Origin: Gamarada debralockiae
Lineage: Eukaryota > Ascomycota > Leotiomycetes > Helotiales > Hyphodiscaceae
Length of the DNA stretch: 64,000 nt
Assembly (NCBI GenBank): GCA_002803225.1
Contig: NXFV01000459.1
Location: forward strand, 38,445-102,444
Direction of reading: 5' to 3'
Position 1 is the stretch's first letter. Each line of letters begins with the position of its first letter. Positions 1 to 11,427 of this stretch are shown here, piece by piece. Under the pieces are notes generated by a model. It was not told the origin of the DNA and searched no databases. It was given only the letters and a program-made list of their open reading frames with translations. The position numbers and the translations under genes were made by a program.

Positions 1-981
1 GCATTTCGTGTCGAGGAGGGGGACGGCACTTGGGCATGGGTGGTGGTTGGAAGAAGCTGGTGTATTTGCCGTATGCCCTGGATCGATTAGCAAAGTCTCA
101 CATCAGAGGTACGATATCACATACCATCTTGAGTCATCGACAAAGAACTCCCTTCCCTCCTTCTGTGCCAAGCCATACGCAGTCCAAAGCATCATCAACG
201 TCTTGCCCAACCCAGCATCTGCTGTCTCCAACACGAATGTCATGCTCTTCTTACAAACATCCGACTCAATCAACTGTCCGCCGGTCTTCTCTCCCACAAC
301 CTCATCCTCCTTCATATTCGTCTTCGCCTTGGGTCCAGGCAAAAGTCCATGAGCTTCCGCCTCCGCAACATCCATAAAATTCGGGTCTACATGGTAATAT
401 CCGTAATGAGCGGCATGTTCTCGATGCTTATGCGAGTGCAAATCTGCAACATGCATCGCAACCTCCGTATTTTGTGAACATATCTCTGCATACTGCTTTG
501 GCTCCAGAGGAAACTCATGGTCAGGTGGTATTGAGACCGTCCATTTCGCTCTTCCCCTTTTGTCCGTCACTACCACTGGTGTGGGGAAGTCAGGTAATTC
601 AGATTCACCAACCATCTCGTACTGATCCCCAGCATGTGTTTCCCATCCCACTGCGCTCACTGCATGATCCATTCGTATCCTCGAAAACCCATAATAGAGA
701 ATGACTACCACGCCCAACAACCATAAGAATCCCCGCAAATATTTCCGAGGCGTGTGAGTCGGTACGGGTTTTCCATGTCGAGGGACCAAGGCAGGTAGGC
801 CTGGCGACGGAGGTGGTGAGGCGATGAGATGATTGAAGCTGAAGCGGGAAGAGGTTGACGACAGAGGACCATTATCTTTGTAGGAGCCAGCCCGTCTCAA
901 GCTGAGTCTGGGAGAACTCCGTGAGGAGAGAATCATGTCGGAATATGTGTAAGTTTTCGTAAGGTCGAGAGAAGGTGGCAT
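1..981 (-). CDS. Type II membrane protein, possible fungal glycosyltransferase (3' end outside window)
   Basis: Partial gene read from 981 towards the window edge. Exon 1 is 981-125. A 47-nt intron (124-78, donor GTATGT, branch CTAAT, acceptor CAG) restores the frame into SRWAYGKYTSFFQPP at 77-1. I chose the ATG at 981 (MPPSLD); an in-frame ATG at 1035 would add 18 residues. Residues 1-80 are Ser/Pro/Arg-rich and cytosolic-like. Residues about 81-100 (LRGFLWLLGVVVILYYG) form one membrane anchor, giving a type II Golgi-like topology. The luminal part carries DAGLGKTLMMLWTAYGLA followed by FFVDDSRWAYG, which resembles the nucleotide-sugar region of NodZ/alpha-1,6-fucosyltransferase-like proteins. 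That assignment is a recollection of family pattern and is moderate at best; the C-terminal half is not visible. Confidence 0.6.
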
Positions 982-3242
982 TTGAACAGAATGGCGCAGC
1001 CAGTAGTGAAGAAAAGAATTGTAGTGAATTATCAAGGAGAGTATTATCCGACGTGGATTACGAGAGTGAGATTCGGTGCCTGCACTCTTGGTAGAAGGAT
1101 CCCGTGGGTGACATCAAGACCGAAGTTTGGGATAGAGTAGTGAAAGTGAAGTCCAGATGAAGTCCAATCCACGTGTATTGCCGCCAAGAAGTCCTCCGGT
1201 CACAACCAGATTAAAATCGCCGTAGGATTCTCCCGGGGAAGAAATGCGGAGGGGAAGAGATGGAAACTCAGGACACAATTCCTCGTTGCAGGTCGTCAAA
1301 TGTTAATTGTTGTAGATCTCCAGTCAAGTGACGACTATCTCCCAGGTATCCGACCAGCCTTCTCAAATCAGATGAGGTAAAATTCGGATGGCACGATCTA
1401 CATGCAACAGAAGTTGAAAGTCATTTGCGCAAGTGCCCAATACAAAGCAGAGCTGGTCGTTTGTCGGTGATTTGCAAGGGACAAAAGGGAAAGTGGAAAG
1501 TTGAAGATCGGAGTGAGAAAGAGGAAACAGACATGAGACTCTCCGCCGGGTCTTAGGGATCCTTGTCCGAGCTTGCGGATTGCAGGGAAACCGGACGAGA
1601 TTCGGGGTCGACGCTACCGTCAGAAAAGGTTGGGAGTTTGGGGTTCAAAGGCATTGGGGGATAAATTTGAAATACGTGGACAGCACACGAAGTCCCACCT
1701 CACCTCACGCTTCACTGCCCGTTCCCAAACCTATCCATTCATCCACTGCCCCTCTCCATACGCAGCGGGGAAGCCGCACAAAGGATGATCACATGTCTTA
1801 CAACTCACCTCACATCTGCTGCCCAAAATCCAGGTGGGCGATCTGCTTGGTGGAGGCGAGACGTCGTCGCCGCCACTCCGGCATTGCCCTAACCCGCCCT
1901 AGTGATTCTGAAACGCACCAAAATGCGCGCCGAATCCCAATTCGTCCTAGCATGTAAATCCTTGGAACAAATCAGATGCATCTGAGGCTGGTGAGAAGTG
2001 ACATACATTATGTAACCCCTTTGGCCAACGAAGGTTTGTATCAAACGCGTCGAGTAGCAGCTCGTGGGGCCACTCGTAAGCAGAGCCCAAAGGCGATGAA
2101 GCTGGCTCCATGGCCTGCTGGAGCGTGAAGAGTTTCCCCGGATTGCTCGGTGCATCGCGAGTCTGGTGCCGAGAACTGAGGATTCAAGATGCAGAAAAGG
2201 GGGATTTTCTACATTTGGAAGGACAAATCTCTTTCCCTGCTAAAGTTCTACGTAAAGTTGCGAGTACAGAAGCAACTGCTTTATCGGGCAGTTCACACTC
2301 TATATCGCACAAGAGAGTCGAGAAAATTAAAATCATCGCAGATCCTTTATGCAAGAGATACTAAACCCGACGTCGCTTCCCGTTGGGATGAGCATCGCCA
2401 ATCCATCCCTGGGCATCGTGTTCGCTATCTCTCATTGACCTGGTCTGTATTCAGATGTGCACAACACGGATCTTATCTGATCTTTCCCTTGGACATCAAA
2501 AGCTGCTCAGAACTTAGATGGTACAAGACAGTACGACGTCCTGTGTATAATTCAAACGTGGACGCGTAGTCGAGGCCGCAGAATGACGTTTCTGTACGAC
2601 CTCATCTAGTTCTATCCGATTTCTGTTCAACAATTATTCACGGAACCAGGCTCCTCGCACCCAACGGAGTCCGAAATTCTGTCGGTTTTCTTATCCCTTG
2701 CCAGCTGTGTTTGTTACATTGTTACGAGCTCATCCACCAAAAAAAAAAGGCCTGGGCCGGTGAAAGATCATTGATAGGGCGGAAGGGTTTGCATCCTCAA
2801 CATTCTCAGGAAAGGTGCAGATGTCTCCCCTGTGCCAGTGGAGAGAGATATCCCCAACAAGAACTCACTCCCCTTGCTGACTTCAAATCACATTCAAGAC
2901 ATTAAGGCAACCAAATAAAATCCATCATAAGCCATCTCCCATTCTCATTCCATGGTATCAACTCATACAAATGGTCCTTTCTTCGCCGGCTAGAAACGCC
3001 GTCAGTCAAGCTCTTAATCCCTATCTAAAATTACAAGGGGGCATCGCTGCCACTTCTCCCTCTTCTCTTCAAAGAATCTCCTCCCATCTCCTTTCCTTTT
3101 CCTTCTCAACGTATAAAATATTGGGTATAGATCAAAACGAAGGACTGAACCAACCTCCCAAACCCTAACCAAAACGCCTCCCTATGCATTATTCCATGAC
3201 CATCAGCAGCTGCGCAGCATCCTTTATACAGCGTCCACCCCA
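982..3242. other. Gene-free stretch
   Basis: Only short ORFs without family features or codon-like behaviour are seen here. It contains the 5' flank of the membrane-protein gene (982 upward) and the 3' flank of the kinesin gene (3242 downward). No repeat or RNA gene was recognised. Confidence 0.5.
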
Positions 3243-6200
3243 TTACAGCGTCGCAGGCGCTTCATTAACCAATGGCACTATCGGACTCTCTACCTCTAGC
3301 ACACTTAAGGTCTCGCGTTTTCGCTCACTTGCGACCCTCACACTTCCTCGTACACCTTTGACGAGCTGGCCGCTCTCGACGCGGTCTTGGATCATTTCGT
3401 CCAGCATCTTGCTCATCTCGTCGACACTCTTTGTCCTCTTGCGGCCCTTCGGGGACAAGAGACTGATCACAGGCCCAACGGGTGAGATCGGTCCATTCTC
3501 CAACAACTGCGAGGCGCGTGCTGATACAGGGCTCAGGGGACCATTCTCAAGCATCTGCAATGTTTGCGAAGCTCTTGGATCCCGGTCGGCTGTATCGCGA
3601 GAGCGAGCGGCACTTCGAAGAGCCGTAAGCATTCGATCTTTGTCGTCGAGTCTAGCCCTCAAGTCTGCGATCTCGGCATCCTTCTCCTTGAGCAATGCAG
3701 CGACACCATGATCTTCACCGACCATGATACCAGTTTTGCTTGGGGTCGAGAAACCGACTGATGTCCTTGAATGACTCGATCGTCGGGCTTGAAGAAGACG
3801 TTTCTCTAGCGTTTGGCAATACCGTGTCTTGTCCGCGAGATCAGCTTGCAGAGCTCGGTTTTGGGCTTGCAAGGACGCTGTGCCGTCTCCGAATTCTCCT
3901 AATGAATCTTCGTCTTCTAAAGAGCCGTGGTCGCCGCCAGATAATCGCTGCCCGCCAGGAAGTTGCCCCATTGTCGACACCGATCCAACAGAAGCTGTGC
4001 GCTCGAGCGAATTGCGCCCATTGAGGGAAGGAGCCATTGACGAACGCACCGACATCGACGAGAGATGGCCATTTGAAGTCATGGTGGACAATCGAGGATG
4101 CATACCCAGCGAGGAGTAAGAGCCACTCGCGTTGACACCTGTTGACTTTGAGCTGAGAATCAAGCGATTAAGATGCTCGATTCTCTCCTTCAATGCCGTT
4201 CGAGCTAACTGCATCTCAAGCATCTGCTCTTCATGTCGTTGTTCGGCTTCCTTCTCCCGCTTCTCTTCTTCCTCGTCATTCTTTTCTTTGGCTTGCTCCT
4301 CAAGCTGACCTCGCAATTCCAGAATCTCCATGCGATATCTCTCGAGCAGGACTCTCGCACCTCCATCTCCCCCAGACCCCAAAGCCTCCTCTGCCTTCTT
4401 GGCGTGACTGACAATGTTGTTCTTCGCTCTCGATGCGAACTTTAAGGTATTTAGAGTCTCACCAGTATGGCTGTTGGCCGCAGCAGCGCTGCCCGCAGAT
4501 CCAATCTGGATCGTGCAAAGAATGCTGACCAGCGAATCTCCAGACAAGGCACCTTGGAGAAGTCGGGTTAGTTTGCTATCTCTGTACGGGAGATGCTTCC
4601 CATCTTTATCAGTTGGCTTTCCATCCTTGTCCTTGTCTCCCGATAATCGAGCAATGACCGTTCCAAGAGTCAGCAAACTCTTGTTGATATGCGAACCCTC
4701 CGTCCGTCGTTCCTTCGTCTCGGCAGCTCTTTCGGATCCAGCAAGATCAATCAAGCTAAGCGTTGACACTCGGACACCTCCTGGAAGCAGGCCAGATCGC
4801 TTGCCCTCCCCCATGACTCCATTGCCTGGAATACGCTCTCTACTTTCAACTACGATCTGAACGACCGCGTGACTTCGAGAACTCCTGGCGTTGAATTGAG
4901 TACTTGAGGTGCGTCTCGCATGATCACCTCTGGCAATAACTCGAAGTAACTGCGTTGGACTTTGTACGATCTCTTCCTTCAGTGGACTCGCATAGACGCC
5001 GCGTTTGCTATCCTCTCGAAGCTTGATCTCTTCTTGCTGAGGAGCTCCAGGGCCGCCCAGAGTTCCGGCCGGTGGTGTACTGAGCAGATCATGGATCTTT
5101 TCATTGTAAATTTCCAAGTAGCTGACTCGGAGGAGGAATTCTCGGGAAGGCGTTTCGCGGATGTAGGAGAAGATATCGGTGATGGCGAGAGGGATGACAC
5201 CGGGTGAGGTTGCAGTTCCTTGCATGGAAAATGTCTTTCCCGTTCCGGTCATACCATAGGCGAAGACTGTACCGTGATATCCTTCCATAACACGTCGAAC
5301 CAGTCTCTTGGCAGAAGAGTCGTAAACCTTAGCATTATTGTCGTGGGTAGCAAAAACATTATCTGTAACATGTCAGTCGACACTGCAAAACCAGAGGCAA
5401 TATCCTTACCGTAGTAATAGTCACCACCTTCTTTCCCTCGGTAGGCGACTAAAGATCTTCTCCCATCCACCATCCATTCTCCGTCTGTCTTGTTGCTTCC
5501 GGTGGCACCAGTATCTGGACGCACACGAACACTAACAATGACGTTCCCCTTCCCCTCGGTAGGTTTTGACGATCGCTTATCGGCTGCAGCATCTCCAGAA
5601 GCTTCTCGTCCTCTCGGTCCCTCTCCACTATCGTCATAATTTGTTGCTGAGGTCGAATATGAATCTTGCGCGGAAGAGCTCCGGCTTTGGGGTGGTGAAG
5701 GCAAGCTTAACAAGCCATCTGAACCCCGTGCCCCTGGTCCACTAGATATAGATCTGCTATCCCCGCTCCCATTCAGCAAACTTGGTGCAGCACCATTAAC
5801 ATAACTCTGTGTATTCGGACTGGCCGCTGTTTTATGGCGCTTTCGGTTCTTGGACGTCCCTGGAGGCCCTGGACTGGTATCTGTGGACTCCCTCCTGCTT
5901 CCTGGTGCGGCTGGTGTCAAGCCCCCTGATAATGGACTCGGTGGGAGACTTGTTGTGCGTACGCCTCCTCGAGGAGGTTGTGGGAAGGCATTTATGCTAA
6001 TCGTTTTCCTAATAGTCTTGCCAGTAGCATTTACACCTGGGGTAGTTCGTAATTTAGGAAGAGTTGAACTTCCGCCGGGAGTCGTGGGTGGAGGAATACC
6101 GGAGGTTGAAGGAGCTCGCAGCCCGCTTTTTGGTAAGCTTGGAGGGGAGGTGCCACTCTTGTCAAAGCTTGATAAGGTTGGGATCGCGCCTGTACTTTTG

Positions 6201-6286
6201 CGCGTCTTCGTTGTAGGTAAAGCTGGGAGTGCAGTCGTTGGTGGTCCATACGATGGCCTTGAGGGTCGTGGAATCGCGGCGGCCAT
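3243..6286 (-). CDS. KIP2: Kinesin motor protein, Kip2/KipA (kinesin-7) type
   Basis: Two exons, 6286-5410 and 5362-3243, joined across a 47-nt intron (GTAAGG...CAG), encode 998 residues. The join rebuilds the motor: YYYDNVFATHDNNAKVYD runs into MEGYHGTVFAYG. Residues 1-245 are Pro/Ser/Thr-rich and basic. The motor domain runs from VIVSVRVRPD (about 250) through the P-loop GMTGTGKT (about 329-336), switch I SSRSHAVV and switch II DLAGSE. The C-terminal third is coiled coil (for example RMEILELRGQLEEQ) mixed with serine-rich segments. Kip2/KipA kinesins are plus-end microtubule motors that carry plus-end factors and help hold polarised hyphal growth; KipA of Aspergillus is of similar size with the same long N-terminal extension. 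The divergent loop structure and N-terminal tail fit Kip2 better than conventional kinesin-1. Family call is strong, subfamily call good. Confidence 0.93.
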
Positions 6287-9086
6287 GACGAATGTGTTGT
6301 TCTAGACGTAAAATCCCAAGCGACCAGGCCCAACAATGATATATTCGCACGTTCACGAATGCTCTCTTCTACCAAGACGCGGATTCGCCGTCCATGAAAC
6401 TTATGGCTTGAAGATTCCCAGATGCTTAAATCTTGGTATCCGTCCGGAGTACAGCAACCCGTGTTAGGTCGGAGTCCGTGACAGGTCAAGAATATCGTCC
6501 AATGAATCTGAAGGCCTGGGTGATTTGTCGCCGAATGATGTTCAAGAACACTAACCCGCTGCACCGGAAAAGGTGAAACGTTATAACATGCAAGTCGATA
6601 TGCCTGAGCAAAAAGGTCTATTGTTTGAAGCTGTCAATTGTCAGTGCGCTGGCCTCTACAAAATAAAACTCCATGATCGGCGTATGAGGTACATCACTTC
6701 TACCCATTTTTAGGCTTTGGGAAAACGGATGTTTGTCGATGATTCGAGATATCGGCAAAAGAGACTCACTGAATGAAACCTCGAAGGCACAAAGTCCCGT
6801 TGACGTTGTATGATCGGAAATTCCCTCTACTCCTCGTCCAACATGTACCATGTACCTATCTCAGAACATGCAGGTCTCCGGTGATAGAACTTCGCGACTT
6901 ATTCAGTGGTCGCAACTACGGAGCAGTAATTGTCCGACTAACCTTGGACCGGCAGCCGTTGACAATTCAACAGGGTTGGGCTCCTGGAGGTATATTCATG
7001 CATTCGGTAAGCTCGATCAATTGATTGAATACTTGCGGTTGGTTTTAATAATTTATTGGATCTCCTTTGATCGGTCGCAGCGGTAGAAAACCAATCAATT
7101 GCTACCATATGATAGCGGTCCGGTCCGTGGAAGATAGGGTGTATGTGTGATGTTCCCTACTGCAATCGCGTGCAAGGTAGGAACCTGTGAGATGGAAGCT
7201 GCTATCGCGGGTTTTGAGGAACCGTCGTTTCGATTACCGTTCCGATGCGGACGATTCGAAGCGATCCGGATGTTTATATCTTCGTTCCAGGCTGGAGGGC
7301 TCGGCTGATAATGAGTTTGATATAGGGATCCTCGACTTCGAGAGACTTGCGGTGACGGAAAGTGTCAAGCTGCAGAATCGCGTCACAACGCAGGACGCCG
7401 AATCGGAAGAACTTGATAACTGACGGAATCGCCGCGAGTTCGTGGTCGTGGTGTAAGGGAGCGTATCGATCGTCGTACTGAGAATGATTGACGCAGAAAC
7501 GAAGTACTGTATCGCACAGAGAGAGTGAATGGAGCGCGACGTGAACGGGCGAAGAATGATGGTATGGTGGGCTCCCTCGAGAAAAGGCAAAGGACTGGAG
7601 CCGTTGATGCAGATGCAGGTGAACGCACGTCCTTGTGGCCCCTGAACCATGCACGCCGGCTCGGCAAGTTGGCTAAATTGTAGCTGGGTGGGAGAAAGGG
7701 ATGGGAGTGGGGGAACGAATGCACGATGCGCGGTGACACCGCTAAGGAACGGCACTCTATGTATGCTATTATGAGATGATTGTTATATGGTTTTGATACG
7801 CTGCTGGTAAAAGACTCAGCAGCGCAAACCAGATGAACTTAACAAAGCTGTCGTCCAGTCGACTCTTCAATAAGAGAAAAAGGGGGTTTCCGAGGAAGGA
7901 GCGATGGCTTCCAGCCAAAATTGGAAAGGACGCTCCCCACTCAAAATTTGGTGCCATGATAGGAAACGATCAGACCTCCTAGAGAGCCCAGGGAACCCCC
8001 TAAGAACATCCCCGCGACGATAGGCTAGTGATTCTGCCGTTTTCACATGTAGCTAAAATCACCATGTACAGGAATCACATTTCAAGAGAGTTTTCTACAC
8101 GGCGTTGCATCCCGGAGAGGAGGATGAGTTCCGCCACAGAAAGATTACGCCGTTAAGGATTTCAAGCCTCAAATTGCTCAGTCCAAACAGCGACGCGGCA
8201 CATGACGAGGACCAGGGAGTGTGCAATTTAAATAAGTTCCGAGTCCATGCCGAACGACAGGCTCTCAACTCATGTTAGAAACTCGTCCCGAACCCCCCAT
8301 GACTGCAGTCCTCGTCTCCAGGAACCCTTTGCAGTGAACCATTGGGTGAAAGCATGAGATATCCTTCATTACGAAAGATTCGAGAAAGGTTGTTAGGGTG
8401 GTGATTGATAGGTGTGGCGGGGAGGAACTCAAGCATCAAGGGGAGAGACAGATGGATCTCTGCCCCTTGCGACCCTGCGATTGACCAACAGGAACAGCGT
8501 TCCAAACAAGGATGTATAGGACTAAGAGAATTGTCCACCTCTCAGGGCCCTCATTCTTGTGATTTCAAAATTGGTAGTGGTGATGAAGTCTTCCACATGA
8601 TGCGATGATATGTGAGATCTTGGGAATCGGCGAGAGGAATGTCCGACGAGGCTGATGGGGCTTGAGACTCGACACATCTTCGGATTTGGATGGGTTTCCG
8701 ATTTCGAGATTTTTGGGATTTGGGGTCTGACTTTTGTGGACTGTACTCAATTTTCTTATTCTGACATGAAGCCGTCGTTCTTGGTATCGATATCCATTTG
8801 GTAGAGTTCAGTGAGGGATCAATTTGAACTTTCTTTAATCATGTTCACTCTGGCCTGATTTGTCAATATTGCACGATTCCCTCACCACTTGATCTCATGC
8901 TCAAACGTTTCTTCATATCATCGTCAGATGCAAAACCGAGGTGCTGTTTCTCCTGGACTTTCGAGGATCTTTCATCCCGTCTTTATTCACATGTCCCTCA
9001 AACACGTTAGAATCCCAATCCCATGTTACCCCGTACTCGAACCTGTATCAAACCCTCGCATCAAACCACTACCCCCGCCATTTTAT
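6287..9086. other. Gene-free stretch between kinesin and STK19-like gene
   Basis: About 2.8 kb. Several ORFs of 60-173 codons occur (for example 7234-7755 on -) but overlap in several frames, have no recognisable domain and no plausible splice extension. The first few hundred bases upstream of 6286 are the kinesin promoter. Nothing else recognised. Confidence 0.45.
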
Positions 9087-10262
9087 TTATAATGCCCGAA
9101 CACCTCTCCCAATGCTGCCAGTATCAAAGACCTCCACGAGGCCTGCACCAACACACTCCCAAAGTATCCATTCAAAGCTAATCCCATAAAACTGCTTCCA
9201 TTTCCTCGTTCTACCGGGTAACACACCGGCAAACTCTCCCCGGTTCCGTCTCGCAGCGCTTTGTGCATCATCTGCAGCTATGCCGCCGTCCCAGCGCTGC
9301 CGCAGTAATGACTCGGGAGCTTCTTTAAACCTGGATTTCCCCAAAAGGGAGAGGAGATGCGCACGGGCGTTGGCGACAAGTTTGAGGAACGGCCCGATAG
9401 ATGGAAGAGCAAGAGAGAAGTCTCCCGTCCCAGGCAGTGGACGAGCTCCTCCCCCGCTTCCACCCGAGTTGTGAACAGCTCCTTCTCCGCCAACAGCCGC
9501 CATAGATCCGGACGCGGCTTTAGATATACTCTCCAGAGACGTCATTGTTCCTCTTGAGCCATCTCCGGGTCTAGAGAACACATCCGTAGTCGTCCAACTT
9601 CCTGTTGAAGAAGTGAGGAAGCCCTGATGCATCAGAGCCTTAGACTCATCGGCTGAGAGCTTCGTTCTCGATATCTTCAAAGCTGTAGGATTCTCATGCA
9701 GTAACGCAATGAACTTTTCCTTAAGCTCCTGCTCCAAATTGCACTTCTGAACCATCTCATCCAAATCTTTAACTAGCATTAACGCCTCCCCAATACTGCC
9801 CCTCCCACCAACGACCACCTTCCTGACAGCGCCACCCTTTATAAGTTCCGCAGTCTCTCTCTCCACCGTCGTCGGTGAGTTCAGTAACGCCTGCACATGG
9901 CTCGCCACAACAATAGGCGGTAAACCCACTCTAAAATTCAAGACCTCAGCAATTCGCGTAGAATTCATGCCAGCCCGTTCTTCTGGAATGGGACTCCACA
10001 TCTTCCCCCTAATATATTTAATAGCCTGCGCCACATCGCGGAGCGTAAGATCGGTAACTAGAGTTTTCACAAGCCCGACATCATGGAGGCGGTCGCCGAA
10101 GAGATCCTCGTCTCCATCTTCTGGCTTTGTGGATGACCGTTCGAGGGGTTTGCGGCGAGGGAGGGAGGAGAAGGGTGAGGATGAGGAGTTTCGTTTTAGG
10201 GTTGGTGGTTTGTTGGATTTCTTGATGCGGCTTGAATGAGCTGCTGTGAATTTGAAGCTCAT
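9087..10262 (-). CDS. STK19-like winged-helix protein
   Basis: Single-exon gene, 391 residues, ATG at 10262. The first 45 residues are basic and Ser-rich (KRNSSSSPFSSLPRRKP), likely a disordered nuclear-targeting tail. The centre has the STK19 pattern: an N-terminal helical part with Leu-rich segments, then FRVGLPPIVVASHVQALL, and GGAVRKVVVGGRG, followed by FIALLHENP and a C-terminal winged-helix segment (FLKLVANARAHLLSLLGKS). STK19, once listed as a Ser/Thr kinase, lacks kinase motifs; the human protein is a DNA-binding winged-helix factor in transcription-coupled repair. This protein also lacks kinase motifs. A Gly/Ser-rich linker (VHNSGGSGGGARPLPG) sits between domains. It is divergent from the histidine phosphatase gene, with a 221-bp shared promoter region. 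Family call from remembered pattern. Confidence 0.78.
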   Translation of the reverse strand: MSFKFTAAHSSRIKKSNKPPTLKRNSSSSPFSSLPRRKPLERSSTKPEDGDEDLFGDRLHDVGLVKTLVTDLTLRDVAQAIKYIRGKMWSPIPEERAGMNSTRIAEVLNFRVGLPPIVVASHVQALLNSPTTVERETAELIKGGAVRKVVVGGRGSIGEALMLVKDLDEMVQKCNLEQELKEKFIALLHENPTALKISRTKLSADESKALMHQGFLTSSTGSWTTTDVFSRPGDGSRGTMTSLESISKAASGSMAAVGGEGAVHNSGGSGGGARPLPGTGDFSLALPSIGPFLKLVANARAHLLSLLGKSRFKEAPESLLRQRWDGGIAADDAQSAARRNRGEFAGVLPGRTRKWKQFYGISFEWILWECVGAGLVEVFDTGSIGRGVRAL

Positions 10263-10483
10263 TTCTGGTCGTTAGGTGATGTTGGAGGGATGTTGTTGAA
10301 GGAGGAAGTGAGCTCGGCGCCTACACACAGAAAAGATTCCTTATCGCTTATCGATTGACTCTTCCGATTCACGGACGCCCGATGAAAGTTTCACCACTCC
10401 AGCCTTTCACAGCCTCACTGCTTGGGATCTTCTAGAGAAATTTGTTGACCGACTTTTCAGCGTCAAGAAGAGAAGAAGTAGAC
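10263..10483. promoter_or_regulatory. Shared divergent promoter region
   Basis: The 221 bp between the start codons of the STK19-like gene (-) and the histidine phosphatase gene (+) must contain both 5' leaders and core promoters. No specific factor site was identified. Confidence 0.5.
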
Positions 10484-11427
10484 ATGGCACCCACGGTTAT
10501 TCTCATAAGACACGCTCAGGCGCTTCATAGTAAGTTTCTTATGACCTCAGTTACCCATGACGAGTCTATTCTGATGGCGCTCTAGATGTTGCTCATAAGT
10601 CTCACTTTCATCATGATTCCTGTGTTCTAAAACTGACATGTACTACACGACTACAATCTACACGACCCAGGCCTCACCGATCTCGGATTCGGTCAACAAT
10701 GCCAGGAGCTATCAAGACACCTCCGCAAAAACGTCCCTCTGGCCCACCAAGTCGAACGTAGGTCTCCGGGGAGTAAAATGCTTCCCATTCCTGGACGAAT
10801 CCCGTCTGGGGAGCATTCTCCAAACAGAGTGAGCCAGTACTGACCTCCCAATCTTCTGCAGTCATAGTCGTCAGTCCCATGCGACGAACACTTCAGACGG
10901 CCCAGCAAAGTCTAGGATGGTTGATGAAGAAAGGTGTTCCGGTCATACTCCGTGCCGAATGGCAAGAGAACTCAGCTAAGCCATGTGATACCGGAACCGC
11001 CATATCGGAGATGCAGAAGGAGTGGCCGCAATTTGACTGGTCGAGTGTGGATCCCGAGTATCCTTCCAAGCGGGGACTGTATGAGTTTTCCAAACGGGGA
11101 TTGACACAGAGAGGCATTGAGGCCAGGAAGTGGTTGAGGAATAGACCAGAGAAGGTCATTGCTGTGGTATCTCATTCAGGGTTCTTGCGCGTTGGGGTTA
11201 GCTACCGAATGTATAATAATGCGGATTTCAGAATCTTTGACTTCGGAGAGGGCGATGATGATGTGGGGGGGAGGTTGATAGAGTGGAAGCAAACGGAGTC
11301 CAATGGTGGCGGCTTAGGGAAGAGCTCGAAGGGCGTGTATCTGATGGGGCCTGGTGATTACCCTCGGGAGGCCGAAGAGAATGTCGAGAATGCAACTGGA
11401 GAAGCCATCAAGGAGGTTCCGAGCTAG
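10484..11427 (+). CDS. Histidine phosphatase (phosphoglycerate mutase-like) family protein
   Basis: Starts at ATG 10484 (MAPTVILIRHAQALH, exon 10484-10529, donor GTAAGT). A short exon after CTCTAG (about 10586-10598) supplies HNVAH. The next clear coding stretch is DYNLHDPGLTDLGFGQQC up to 10757 (donor GTAGGT), and the last exon is 10862-11427 (LIVVSPMRRTLQTAQ ... stop). The RHA/Q motif gives the phospho-accepting His near residue 10; SPMRRTLQT and VVSHSGFLR supply the second conserved Arg and His. These proteins are usually small cytosolic phosphatases with unknown natural substrates in fungi. Oddity: no AG acceptor is present immediately before DYNLHDP, so one internal junction is unresolved (see findings). 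Family certain, exact model not. Confidence 0.8.

Noticed and set aside
474..704. Plus-strand ORF opposite the membrane-protein gene
   Set aside because: Antisense shadow of a clear minus-strand coding exon.
7234..7755. 173-codon ORF on the minus strand
   Set aside because: Low-complexity Ser/Pro/Leu composition, overlapped by open frames on the same and opposite strands, no domain or neighbouring exon.
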